Part shown: positions 22,810 to 36,000 of the stretch, one piece after another
How the letters are laid out: each line of letters begins with the position of its first letter
How positions within the stretch are numbered: position 1 is the first letter of the stretch
Source: Hemibagrus wyckioides
Lineage: Eukaryota; Chordata; Actinopteri; Siluriformes; Bagridae
Assembly (NCBI RefSeq): GCF_019097595.1
Contig: NC_080714.1
Location: forward strand, 23,296,759 to 23,360,758
Length of the DNA: 64,000 bases
Direction: 5' to 3'
Translations under genes and position numbers: made by a program
Notes under the pieces: generated by a model
The model's database searches: none
Seen by the model: only the letters and a program-made list of their open reading frames with translations
What the model was told of the DNA's origin: nothing

Positions 22810-24187
22810 GCAGTCTCTGTTCACACACAGATCCTTTCGTTGGAGCTTTCTATTTGTGAGCAAAAGCCGTGAATTATGAACAATAACAATAACGAAGGGA
22901 AAACGGAAAGCTACCCGGGTCAGTAAAAATCCGCAAATATTTCCTTGGTTCGATTGAAGACCTGCATAAATAAGTGCTGCGCGGCTGAACACGCTATTAA
23001 CGTACTGTTCGTTTTCCCTTCGTGATTGCTCGCCGTCACATAATGACGTGATTGAAAATCATGGCGTTTTTTACATAGTGGACAACGTGGCTGATTCCAA
23101 ACGATTCACATTTGCACAGCAGATTAAAATGCATTGACAGATGGCGGAGGAGTGAGTATCTGCCTGATGCACAGCCGCACTCCGTGTAAACACTCCCTGG
23201 TTTCATGTAGAGTATGTGCCCGGCATCTGAGGCTGTGCTCCACTCTGAAGAGATGAGCTTTATGCACGGCACGTCCATTCACGAGGGTCATTTATCCGTT
23301 CATGCCAAACCGAAGAGACGGACATTCTTGACAGGAACGACTAATGGCACTTTTGACCCCTTAAATATGGATGGAGTTTGGTTTTTTTTTTACTGTGAAT
23401 GGTGTAGCCATTAAAGGGATGGTGGGGCGTAGTCGTGTTTATAAGTTTCCACATCCACAAGCCATCATGCATTATCCCAGTTGATAAAAATAGGTGACGC
23501 GCCATCGTGTTGTCCACTATTTGTAATGACGATGCTTTTATGCCCTCGAGGGTCAACATTTTATAAATGTTTTTGTGTCATGGCTATACAGTATTAGATC
23601 ACTGACCTCGAATGGAAATTAAACCAGTCTACAAGTGCGACTGAAACGAGACCAAAAAAAAACCAACTATAATGTTAACGGGTTGAATCAGACAAGTGAT
23701 TTTGTGCTATTTATAGTGCCCTGTCAACAGGACACTGTGACAAAAAAATAGAAAGCGCACTCCGTTACCCGACATGGGGTAAGTGCACGACCTATATGTG
23801 ATCCCATATATATTTCTAAGAGCCTTTAGAAAACTATAATTGCACTAGAAAACTAGAATTTTGGAACTCGCTTGTTTAGATGTTTGTGTAACATAAAAAG
23901 AAAGAATGGAAAAAAAGAAAAAAGAAAAAAGAAAAAAAAAAGATGAACTACTTTAAGCGATGTGACTTTTTATGACTGTTTGCTCGAGTGTTCTTCAATC
24001 CCAAACCTGACAGGCCACAGTATTCCAGAACTCCATCACTTTAAACGATCTGACCATCCGTGTCCAAATCAACTGATCATTTTTTTTGGAATCGTGAATT
24101 CAACACCACTGTGACTCCCCAGGCCTGGAAGTGAAGAACCCCATCACGAACCTCATCTCCATTCTCCTGCCCTCAGGTAAGTGACTC

Positions 24188-24521
24188 TTAATAAGGCGTG
24201 GTGCCTTCCCATTCCACCAGGTACTGCACCTTGCCCTCTGGCGTGACCCTGCGTGCCAGAACCTGGTATTTTTCGCCGCATGTGAGCCGCCCCGCTGCGC
24301 CGAAGTAACTGGTGATAGAAGACTTGAGGTGTGAGAGGGACGTGTCGTCTTCGCTCAGGCTTTCAAAGGTGTGGCTGTCGATGGCACCGCCCATAACGTC
24401 TCCGGACTCGGCGACTGGCGTACCCGCTGGACTCAGCTCGCTCTCTATCGCCTCCCGCTTACTGGCCAGAGCACTGTAGTTGGATGAAGGAAGCTTCCTC
24501 TTCCGACTGCCCACGTTCTTT
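24188..24521 (-). CDS. phf19: phf19 last exon: SUZ12-binding C-terminus
   Basis: 334 bases, residues 452-562 and TAA. Starts [10 protein letters not shown], passes [20 protein letters not shown] and ends in the chromo-like Mtf2_C domain ([20 protein letters not shown] through EGTTPY). This C-terminal domain recruits PCL proteins to PRC2 through SUZ12. Acceptor TGTACAG. Confidence 0.95.
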
Positions 24522-26985
24522 CTGTACATGTGGAGATGGAAACTGATTAGTGTCCAGATAAAAATGATGCAATTAATCAATAAAAAAAACATTTTTTCAA
24601 ACAACACTTGAGCATTGTTTAATCTCTAATATAAATTATTGTCGCATAAGTCTGGTTACCAGATTTCCTGCTGTTGGAAACTGTTTTGCTAAACTAGCCA
24701 ATTTCCAGTCACCTTTCCATTTCTTTTGCACAAGAAAAACTACTGCTATCAACAACAATTTGATTCTTTCCACTCTGCTAACACCTTCTTTCCTCAAGCA
24801 TGTTGTCTTCTCTTTCCTCTTAATGGCTTGCGCCAATTCTATTACAATTTTGCATGATTTGCAGAATATTTATCAACACAGCTGGCTAGTGGTGAAAGCA
24901 TTGTGATATCACTAGTCTGAATACTGATTATGCGAATTCCAGGAAGCAAAACTTTAGCTGTGCTATTTGGGTATGAGTAGGTGCGTTTACATGGACACTT
25001 TTTAATCAGATCGGACTGAATTCAATCAGATTGACGAATCTGATCGCAGCGTTTACATGAACGCAGTGTAAAGTAATCAGATGACACAGTAATACATGAC
25101 ACATGATTAGAATCGGATTAGATCTTTTGACATGCGCACAGTCCACGAAAACATCCGTACGTCATACGTCATTCTTGCGACATTGCACATGCGCAGAACT
25201 TTCCAGGAACATATTCCATCCGATTAAGTCTTTACATGTCCTGTCGATCGGACTAAAAATGGTTTAAACCACCCCTATTTTTGTGGCAAATTCCATCCGA
25301 TTGACGTGTTTACATGACACTTTTTTAATCCGATTGTGCTTCTAGTCCTGTTACGATCGGATTACAAGTGTCCTAGTGATGGCACACTCGCTCTGACACT
25401 ATCCAAACATGAGCGGGTCTGCGAGCTCTACCAAGTAAACAAAAGAGGGCAGATAACTTTTCTCTCAGTATGTCGCACTGTCCTGTGATACGGCATGAGG
25501 GGCAACTTCAAGATATACACTTGGCTGCTTTCATTTGTTTCCGAGGAAGCTAATGGCAGCTTTGGTCTCCCTGGTTTTTGGCTGTTATATGATAGGGGGA
25601 GCATTGGCAGATGATTAAATCTAATAGAAGATGGGGAACACCTGCACTCACGGTACACTAGCACTTACTACGGATAGTCCAGTTAACTAGTAGGACTTTC
25701 AATTTATACAAACGTGGTCCAGCAAATCAAAGAGGCAAGAGATGGACACAACATTTTGCAGGATGTTTTCACCGATGTGCCTCAGAGTAAAGACAGTAAG
25801 TGCCTCAGTGCTTCTGCCTAACGGTTCTCGTACTAAATAATCACATGTAACATCAACTACCTCTTACTTCATGACTAGAAGGTTAGACAAAAATACACAC
25901 GAAAAGCATCATATATCTTGAACAGAAATTAAGTGCATTAGGAATAAACGTACAAAGAAATACCTAAAGTAGTTGTAATACTATCATCCGCCACTAGATG
26001 TATGTCTTGCTCAGTGAAAGCCGTTTTGTTTCTGTTCTCGGAGCGAGCGTCTGGCTCTGCGGGTGCATTTCGCCATTTAAAGGTCACGGCACAGACGGAC
26101 GTCCCGCTATCCTTTTTTTTTTCTGTTCTACTTAATCTTTCTGGAAGTTTACTATTCTGCATAGTATGGTTACAGGCTGAGATAACGGCGTCGAGGATTA
26201 CGCACAGCGAGGCTTTAAACCCTCACACTGTGACACTCCATTTGAGGATGATTAGAGCTGCTAAAACAGGAACTAGAGGCTGCAGTCTGAGTAGATGAAA
26301 GCAGGCACAAGGGAAGCAGTTACTCATAAGTGGTGTGTTTGATCTATCCCACAGTAAGCACCCACAGCGGGGGACGTCCTCAGGATTCCAGAGTCGGCAT
26401 CGACCCGCGTGTTTTCAGACACACACATCCTCTCTAAACACGCTGAGCACAGAGTGGCTGCTAATGAGCAGGACATGTCCGAAAATAAATAAGGGAATGA
26501 AGATCATTCGTACAGTCTTGGTTGGTGGGGTAGAAAATCTATACTTTCTTTCTCAGACAAATATTTTTTTGCTTAATGCCAAATTGAATGTAGTAGATAC
26601 ACAGGATAATAAAACCATTTACTGACTGCACCCTAAATTGACCCAGGGGACGCAGAGTGTTATAGCTGGGAATAAGATGTTATTGAGACGCCCAGAATAA
26701 ACTGCGGTATCGAGGAGGGACAACGGAACAAAACAAGCCCCGAAATAAACCATCTTCTCACGCTCCATCACAGAATAATAATTCTACCACACCAAAAAGT
26801 TATATTTCAAAACTCTAAGCAGGAATAAATACAAGACGGCGCACAAATGACATTTTTACAACGGCACTGTCAAATTTATGAGTTCTGATTGGTCGGAAGA
26901 TGTTGATTAATTATATAATAATTAAATAAATATATAAGAGATGAAATAATATCACAACGTTATATCAATGTTCTCTTTTTAACAG

Positions 26986-27017
<32 letters not shown>

Positions 27018-30000
27018 TTTAAAAAAGGTTTTAAAGAAGGGGCAATTGTTGATTTTTTTTTTTTGGAAGGACTCTCCAGTGTCAGCGCTGTGTTAGAGCC
27101 AGAAGTTAAGCTGGTAAAGATTCCAGACTTTCTCAGAAACATGCAAGCCTTCAAAAAAAGACAGATAGAAAGTGAGGCTGATGAGGGATCAACACTTATA
27201 GCTGTTATAACATACGAGAGAACAAGAACTGACATGTTTTACATGCTGTCCACAATTTTGACGTGACGTGTCCTTTGTGTCCGAATAAAAGATTCGGGAC
27301 GCATCATTTTCTCAGAAACGAAGGTGGTATAATAAACACTAACAGTCACTGCTTACTAATGCCTAGAGCACTCGCTCTTGGCTAGAACCTGAACTCTCTT
27401 CACAGGCTGCCTGGAAATCTCCTCAGAGGCATGTTGATCTATAAAGGACCATGATGGTAAATAATCCATAATGTGTCGCCATATTTCTGCCGGAAGTGGT
27501 TAATGCGGTGCTCAGTGAGCTGATGGACAGCTGTTGCTTGTCTCTGGCTCTAGAGCAGCACTGAGGTTTGTGGATTCAGAGTTATTCAGGGTATTTTTAT
27601 CGGATCTGCATATTTTTCATCAAGAGTAATGCAGAAGTGATAAAAAAAAATAAAAATAAGTGGGGATCTGACCGACCTTGGTTAACTGGCTAAACTAGAA
27701 AGGAGCATTTATAATGCTGGAGGCAGAACAAGAAACAAGGTGAGATTAAATTTCTTCCAAAACGTGCGTTTCTTATAGTGAATAATTCTCATTAGACAAC
27801 AGACTCTTTTAGAGTAGACACAAACACTTTTCCATTCTCAGTATGCAAATGCAAAACCCTACATTTTACACCTCTGTGATGCATAATCTTAGTTACTTGG
27901 ATGTTATATTTTAATGATGCAATAACACGCCTGTCTGTTAGGACTGAACGTTACAACACGGGACTTCGATCTGGTTTACGAATCCTCATTTCTTACCCGA
28001 ATGCAGCAAAACTGCTTTTGTGCGTTTTCACCAGTCTGCCCACTCAATTCTAATAAGATCTTGTGTTTTATCAAGTTTCGCTGGGTTTAACACTATGAGT
28101 CAAAACTGAGCAAGACAACAGTAATTTTTTCCCCCCTCACGCAGCAGAAGGGTTGAATCACACGCAGGAATGACGGAGGACTGACCTTCCATGCAGGTCA
28201 TTCAACAAAATAGAAGAAACCTTGTGTTTTAAAAAAAAATGTTAAACTCCTCATATGTGTGAATTTAAAATGATGATTTTTGTATTTTATTTTATTGAAT
28301 GGTTTTAATCATTTTGGAAAAGAGATAAAAAAAATATATACATATATATATGTGCACTGTTTGTCTCTTCTGAAACCTAATAGAAACTCTTGTATTCGTA
28401 CAACTAAATCAAATCAAAAGTCATTTGATATTTCTCTTGGTTCAGGTCTACAACTTGTTCTCTCTCTCTCCCCCTGTGTTTGTTTATTTATTTATTTAAA
28501 TTTAGGCTTCACAAGTTGCTCCCACATTTACGCCATGAAATCGGTTCAATTGTATTATGAATACTTTTTCTCATTATTACCAACATTCCAACAAAAGAAT
28601 AAAGAATTTGGCTGTTGGGCTTTTACACAGCCCTCACAGCACTCTGTTCTGTTGCAGTTCACCAGGTTGAGCTCCTGTGGTACAATTAGCATTTTATAGA
28701 TATAACCCCCCACTCCACCCGACTAGCTACCCCCTGCAAAACCCCACCCCACCCAAATATCTACACCCTACCTCACCCCAGGGGTTTCACCCTGAAGCAA
28801 ACATGCGAACTCCTGAAGCAAAAACTCTGGAGTTCAGATTAGGGGGGGAGGGAAGTTTACAAAATCTGGAAGGGAACGCAAGGACTAATCGCTATCATTA
28901 ATGAAATTCAACGGTTCACAAGCGTGAATTGGGCTGTACTGAATCTGTGTGAAACGCCTAGCTTAAGCGGCTATAATATCTTTTTTTCCAAATGTTACAC
29001 TGATTTTTAACTTATGACGCGTGTCGCTATCCTTCATTCGACTCACACTGAAGGTACCGAGAATCAATCTCAACAGAGCCCAGTTCCAGGCATTGAAATT
29101 TTAGGCGAGTCAAACCAAAAGTTTTGGTTTCACAGAAAATGCCAAGGTCAGCATTTTTTGTAATGAAAAGCTTCTGTGCAGGAAATGAGTGTGTTGCTGA
29201 TTAACAGTGGTTTCTGATCCCAGCTGTTCTCAGATTTATGTTGATAAAAGTGGTAAACAATCCAATGAATCAATTAGGAAAACTGATTGAGAGAATGATT
29301 TAATTATTTAGATAATGCTTGCAAAATAAATTGCATATATCCCCTTTAATGAATTAGGAGGGAGCGTCTGAAAGTGCGCGAGTACCTGAAGTCGTAGGAC
29401 ACGCTGGTAGTGGCAGAGCCTGAAGTGCTCGCTGCATCTGTGGAGTCCTGATCCAGACTGAACGTCCGTCCTGAACTAGTGCTATGGGAAGAGAGTGATG
29501 CAAAAAATTAGTTATTTCCTTCTCCTTCCTGTCCCAGAGACCACTTGTAGGCCCAAAGCCAACACAATCTCCGGGTATTGTACAGTACGCTGCGTTGAGT
29601 GCACCTCATCACACCGGCTGGCTGCCTCCAGCTGAGCTCCCGGTGTATAATAGAAATCAGAATTCAAAAGAACGCCACTTGCTTTGGGAGCTGAACCAAA
29701 CATGGCCTTTTCTGAATGGCCGAACTCTATTTCACTCTCTTCAAGACGTCAACAAGCTCTCACAAATTCCCTTACTTGTGCCTGAAAGCGTGCCTGTGCT
29801 CCGATTGTCCCCGCACTGTTTACCGCGCTCTTATTATTCAAGCCTGCTAGGGAGATGATAACCTTTACCGAGAAGTGTAATTAAATCGCTTCATTCGCCG
29901 TCTTGCTAAAAATGATTTCAGCTGGAGGAGGGGAAAAAAATAAAACCGACAAAACCTTTTAGACTATTCTAAAGGGGAGCGCATGCAAATTAAAGTGATT

Positions 30001-33000
30001 GTTCAGAAGTCAATAATTGGCTGTTTAATTCAATTGGAAGAAAAGAGAAAGGTTAAGTATGCCACATGCTCAGACATACACGCCCACAGAAAGACAGAGA
30101 GAGAGAGAGAAAAGAAGGAAAAGTCAAAGGAGCAGAGCAGCCGCTCGATTATTATTAAAAGATTCAATTATTATAAAGCGTGTGGACAAAGAGAGGTGGT
30201 GTTCCACTTCTTAGCCGCTGCAGTGTAGATAAGACCATCGCCGGCGGGAGGAGAAAAAGATTAACCTGAATGCTACAGCTATAGCATACACGCTGTTAAA
30301 TTTTTGTTCTTAATCGTAAGAATAATAACTTTGAAGCCAAAGAGCTGCCTGGTGTATCCTCTGACCATCATTTTCAGCCTCGGGTATAACGTGTCTCGTG
30401 TGGGTCTTGCCGCCGACACGTTTTTAACTTCTTTTTGTGAGCAAGGTGCAACTCGGAGTTAGAGTTGTCGTTTGTTTCCCTTCAAAACCCATGGATAGGG
30501 GTGTAAACTTTTGCACTTTACTTTCAGAGAACTATCAGCAAAAATGGAAGGCCTTGATAATAGGCTAATATGACTACTGTAAATATAATCACTATTGCTT
30601 ATTGCTATTGATTAAGTGTTTCATTCCTCTTACGTCACAGCAATTTGCCCCTGCTTACGATGTCGTATTTATTAAAGAACAACTCATCATTATTATTATC
30701 CATTTAGAGATAACTTTAATAATGAAACAAGTTTGTGTTTGTATGTATGTTGTAACAGCAGTAAATGGTCATCCCCTCAACAGCATCCCTTCCTCTCTTG
30801 TGCAGCTTGTCATGTTACTAGGAAATCAGAAAGACCTCTGTCCAGAACACCTTCCCGGTGTCGGAAAATCTAAACTTATAACTTTACCTCTGGCTCTGAA
30901 TGTCTGAGTACTGAAACTGGAGACTTGCAAAAATGCTAAACAAACATCTCCTCAGCAATTACACAGATTTTTCGTTCCGTTCCCGTGGAGCGTCTGCCAT
31001 ACACGCCGCCGTATAAATTGATGGAACGATGTATTTGTGCATTAATATAAACATTTCATTTGCCATGCAGATGAAACTACCGTCAGAGCTGCTGTAATGG
31101 AAAATGAATCAACATGTTCTGATCTATCTGAATGAAGGGCTGTGTTATAATACATGCTGTATATGTATTCACTGTATCATCTAATCCTAAGCCGTTTCAT
31201 CGAGCTGGAGCATTTCTTCAGTCCTTCAGGTCTGGTCTCACCTTTTCAAGCTCTGCAGTTCGTCGAGCGTAAAGTCGAAGATGTTAGCCATGTGGTGATT
31301 GGAGCTCCAGGTGGACGTCATCTCATTCTGCAGGGAGAGGATCATTAAACAACAACAGCACAATGTCCATTATCCTGCTCTGAATTGCTGACGCTCAGGT
31401 AGAATTACTCTAACAACAATGGGCGACGGTGCAATTACTGCGACTCTGACACGCTCTTTGAAGCTCGCTGTTTCAAGGCATTTGGGATGCCATTAGCTGT
31501 TCTGTGCTATTAGCGTGTAGTGTCAGGAGGTTGTTGTTAAAGAAAAACAGGCCTTGGGACCGGAACTTGGAGGGATTTGCCATTAAAAGCTTTAAAAGCA
31601 AAGTGTAATCGCTTTAGGAGTAGACAGACAGAAGAGAGACAGTGTGTGTATGTGTGTTCATAGGAGAGAGAGAGAGAGAGTGAAAAAGAGAGAGATATAA
31701 AATGTAAAGTCTGTGTCATGAGTTTGATGAGAGGAGCAGAAAATAAGATCACAAAAGAGCAAAGGGATGTCAGATTGCGAGCGAGAGTGTAAAGAGGATG
31801 CTGCAAATATCAAATTGAACTTGAGTGGAGTGAGGTTTAAAAAGTCAATGCTGTCATGCACAATAGACCTGAATGAAATAATGCAGAGAGGAAAAACAGA
31901 GGAGCGAAACAGCAAGCCAGGACTGCAGCGGACAAATCATTTTCGTGTTCAGTCCCACGGCACAGTTTGAAACAGACAGAAATCCAGCTCAGAATGGTGC
32001 AGGAAAGGGGCAAGGCTAAGAAGTCTTTATCTTGAGCAATGACAGACTGTTGTAAGGTGGTTAGAAGCAGAGCTTACGTTGGGAATAGCATCCTCCAGCA
32101 GCCACTTAGACCTCTTCTTCCTCCGCTTCTCTGCAGGAGCACAACTAGTGAGGGGACGCAAAAGGAAAAACAACTTCACTTAATCATCAGTGTTCAGAGG
32201 TGCTAACAACAAAATCCTTGCAGGGAGACAGCAAGAGCAGAATTTTTTCACAAGAAGCCCAAGTCCGTGTCGGTGGAAGGGATGGCTCCGTGCTAACAGC
32301 AAAAACTTTCTGTGGTTGAACTTGTATTTACCTGCAGAAATGTTCAGGTTTATCAGCCAGCTGAGACTGTTACAAAATATATATAAGGGAATGTCCAATC
32401 TGCAGCTGGGGTCATGCCAGATGTTGCACATATGTATAGACATCGATCAGCCATGACATTAAAATCACCTGTCTAATAACACGTTGCCACTAAAGCAGCT
32501 CTGACCTGTCGAGGCCTGGACCTGCTGGTATATGTGATATCACATTCAGTGGTGGACAGAGGTCAGACTGGCCTGCGACACTGCAGCCAGATACACAGCA
32601 AGCCGTGATGCACAGCGTTTATTAAACCTTTCTATCATTAACTGTTTCACCAACATGTGCTCCAGTAACTCTTCTGTGGAATCAGACCAGACAGTCAAGC
32701 CTTTGCTCCCCAGACACACACACACCAGTGAGCCTTGGCTGCCCATGACCCTGTTGTCCTCCCTTGAACTGACTTTGGTGGGTACTAACCACTGCATACC
32801 GGGAACACACCACACCAAGACCTGCTGTTTTGGAGATGCTCTGGCCCATTCATCTAGCCATCACAATTTTCAGTCTTACACTTGCCCATTTTTCTTGCTT
32901 CAAACCATCAACTTTGAGCACTGACTCTGCACTTATTGCCAAACTATATACACTATATTGCCAAAAGTATTCACTCACCCATCCAAATAATCAGAATCAG

Positions 33001-36000
33001 GTGTTCCAATCACTTCCATGGCCACAGGTGTATAAAATCAAGCACCTAGGCATGCAGACTGTTTTTACAAACATTTGTGAAAGAATGGGTCGCTCTCAGG
33101 AGCTCAGTGAATTCCAGCGTGGAACTGTGATAGGATGCCACCTGTGCAACAAATCCAGTCGTGAAATTTCCTCGCTCCTAAATATTCCACAGTCAACTGT
33201 CAGCTGTATTATAAGAACGTGGAAGTATTTGGGAACGACAGCAACTCAGCCACGAAGTGGTAGGCCACGTAAACTGACGGAGCGGGGTCAGCGGATGCTG
33301 AGGCGCATAGTGCGAAGAGGTCGCCAACTTTCTGCAGAGTCAATCGCTACAGACCTCCAAACTTCATGTGGCCTTCAGATTAGCTCAAGAACAGTGCGCA
33401 GAGAGCTTCATGGAATGGGTTTCCATGGCCGAGCAGCTGCATCCAAGCCATACATCACCAAGTGCAATGCAAAGCGTCGGATGCAGTGGTGTAAAGCACG
33501 CCGCCACTGGACTCTAGAGCAGTGGAGACGCGTTCTCTGGAGTGACGAATCGAGCTTCTCCATCTGGCAATCTGATGGATGAGTCTGGGTTTGGTGGTTG
33601 CCAGGAGAACGGTACTTGTCTGACTGCATTGTGCCAAGTGTAGAGTTTGGTGGAGGGGGGATTATGGTGTGAGGTTGTTTTTCAGGAGCTGGGCTTGGTC
33701 CCTTAGTTCCAGTGAAAGGAACTCTGAATGCTTCAGCATACCAAGACATTTTGGACAATTCCATGCTCCCAACTTTGTGGGAACAGTTTGGAGCTGGCCC
33801 CTTCCTCTTCCAACATGACTGTGCACCAGTGCACAAAGCAAGGTCCATAAAGACATGGATGACAGAGTCTGGTGTGGATGAACTTGACTGGCCTGCACAG
33901 AGTCCTGACCTCAACCCGATAGAACACCTTTGGGATGAATTAGAGCGGAGACTGAGAGCCAGGCCTTCTCGTCCAACATCAGTGTGTGACCTCACAAATG
34001 CGCTTCTGGAAGAATGGTCAAAAATTCCCATAAACACACTCCTAAACCTTGTGGACAGCCTTCCCAGAAGAGTTGAAGCTGTTATAGCTGCAAAGGGTGG
34101 ACCGACGTCATATTGAACCCTATGGATTAGGAATGGGATGTCACTTAAGTTCATATGCGAGTCAAGGCAGGTGAGCGAATACTTTTGGCAATATAGTGTA
34201 TATCCCACCACTCCGAAAAACAAGACCCGTCAGTGGTTTTAATGTTATGTTTATCGGTCTAAGCATATAATAAGCATGCAAAGGGGACAAAAAAGGGTCT
34301 TTACATTTTAAGAGCATGAAATGAAACCAAACAAATCATCGATGCATGAAGAAAAAAAAAAAAGAAACGATGAATTATATTGTATATACAGAAGGAAAAT
34401 TGTAATGTTTGTGAGGTTGGCTATAAGAATTTAGGTGAGGAAAAACGTTTACCTGATTTAAAATGCTAGCCTCAGAGTAGCTGATGATGCAGTAAAGGTA
34501 AATGTTGGATTTGATTGGTTTCGGTGTTGGACATGCCTAACATTTAGGTAAGACGTTCTCTCATGTCTGTCTCATCCTTTATTTTCCGAGTGGCACAGTT
34601 GTGTTGTGTAGCTGTGTTTGATTAAACAACTAGCCTTACACTTACCATTGTCTGGACCGCTTATCTCATCTATTCTCGGGTCACCGGGAGCCTGTGCCTA
34701 TCTCGGGCATCATTGGGCATCAAGGTATAGCCTTACACTTCCATTGGGCATTTCAAGCAATATTTCTATTCAGTTTCAGGGCATTGTCTAAACGATAATA
34801 ATAATAAAAAAAGTGACATGTATGGCACAAAACTTGTAAATGTGTGTGGCTGTACAATGTACCAGGCTGGATGAAGTACATCAAAAAACACCTGCTACAG
34901 CCGATGCAGCCCATCACATTGCAAGCTTATTTATGAGTAATTTACGACCTGTTTTAACTGCTGAAGTTAACCGACATCACCACAGAAACTTGATCTCTTG
35001 ATTCTGAGTCATTTTGGTCATCTGAGTCTGCAGGACTGACACTAATTCAGGCTCATGGTTCATGCATCAGTCCTGATGCATCGTGGATTTTGCAGACAGA
35101 CACATATGGCAGGTTCACAAATGCTCCAGTTTTCTTTGAGGACATGTTTATAACCTTCAGTGTCCATGCTTTGTAACAGAATACTAACCAGGTTTTCTTA
35201 CAAGACAAACAGAGCAGAGGATTTTGTGGTTTCTTTAATAAAAAAAAACAATGTAAACACTGGCAAATTGCTGCTGTATAAACACTTCGGGATGCTGCGT
35301 TATCGGAAAATAATCCATTTCTTTGAGCAAAGAGAAAAGAACCGCAAACCAGCGGGCGGTCACACACATCCTCGCCAGTGGATTATGTTCTCATAATCCT
35401 TGTGCTTACTTTTTCCTAATAGCCAAGAACTGGACAGGGCAATAAATCTGATTTATAATTATGGACTCATCTAAATATATCAGACGTCAAAATGATTGTC
35501 CGTGTTAAATCCTCTATAGATGTATTGCATAGAAATGAGTCTGAAAAGCTTTTACACGTGCATTGCGCTAGCTAAAATCACCCAACCGAACCCCATTCCA
35601 AATGAAAATAATAAGGGAGGCATTTAGGCAAATGAGAGATTTCTTTTCTAACAAAGCACAAGCATCTAGCTGAGAAGGAAAATCGTGAGTTTTTTTTCCA
35701 GTGAAGTGGTTTGTCGGCTAGGAGATGAACATCAACCAGCAGGGGATACCTGCCGTAATTACCTTCCCGCATGGCACTTTAATCCCAATCAACACTTCAA
35801 AGCCATGCTAATAACTAAAACAATTTTCATATATTCGCAATCGGGATGAGAACGATGAGCTTCATGTAGGTGTTTGGGTAAACACATGCAGCGTCATTTC
35901 AATTAGAAAGCGCTGCAGTCTGCAATATTGCACACAGGTGCGTGTTTACGAGAGACGAGGTTAATACTCCAGACATAAAGCCATTACATTTCAGTAGCTG

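Larger units (their letters stand above)
21615..24187 (-). other. phf19: phf19 3' untranslated region (inferred extent)
   Basis: Sequence between the TAA at 24188 and the distal AATAAA has no coding exon and no recognised transposon. It contains T- or A-rich tracts (22420-22500, 23900-23945). A nearer AATAAA at 22804-22809 could end shorter transcripts. The extent is inferred from the signals only. Confidence 0.45.
24600..29380 (-). other. phf19 last intron
   Basis: 4.86 kb between exons 14 and 15 in all. Holds a MITE-like repeat (24975-25380), a dispersed-repeat copy (26880-27110) and an AAT microsatellite. No further exon was seen on either strand. Confidence 0.6.
32437..34261. mobile_element. 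Old Tc1-related copy split by a younger Tc1
   Basis: Left flank 32437-32948 starts tagacatcgatcagccatga and contains diverged minus-strand Tc1 sequence. Right flank 34201-34261 ends taatgttatgtttatcggtc. The terminal motifs resemble TIR family B (tacaccgatcaggcataaca). The intervening 1.25 kb is the separate Tc1 at 32951-34198. Confidence 0.65.

Noticed and set aside
33408..34223. 271-codon minus-strand frame
   Set aside because: Antisense shadow of the Tc1 transposase gene.
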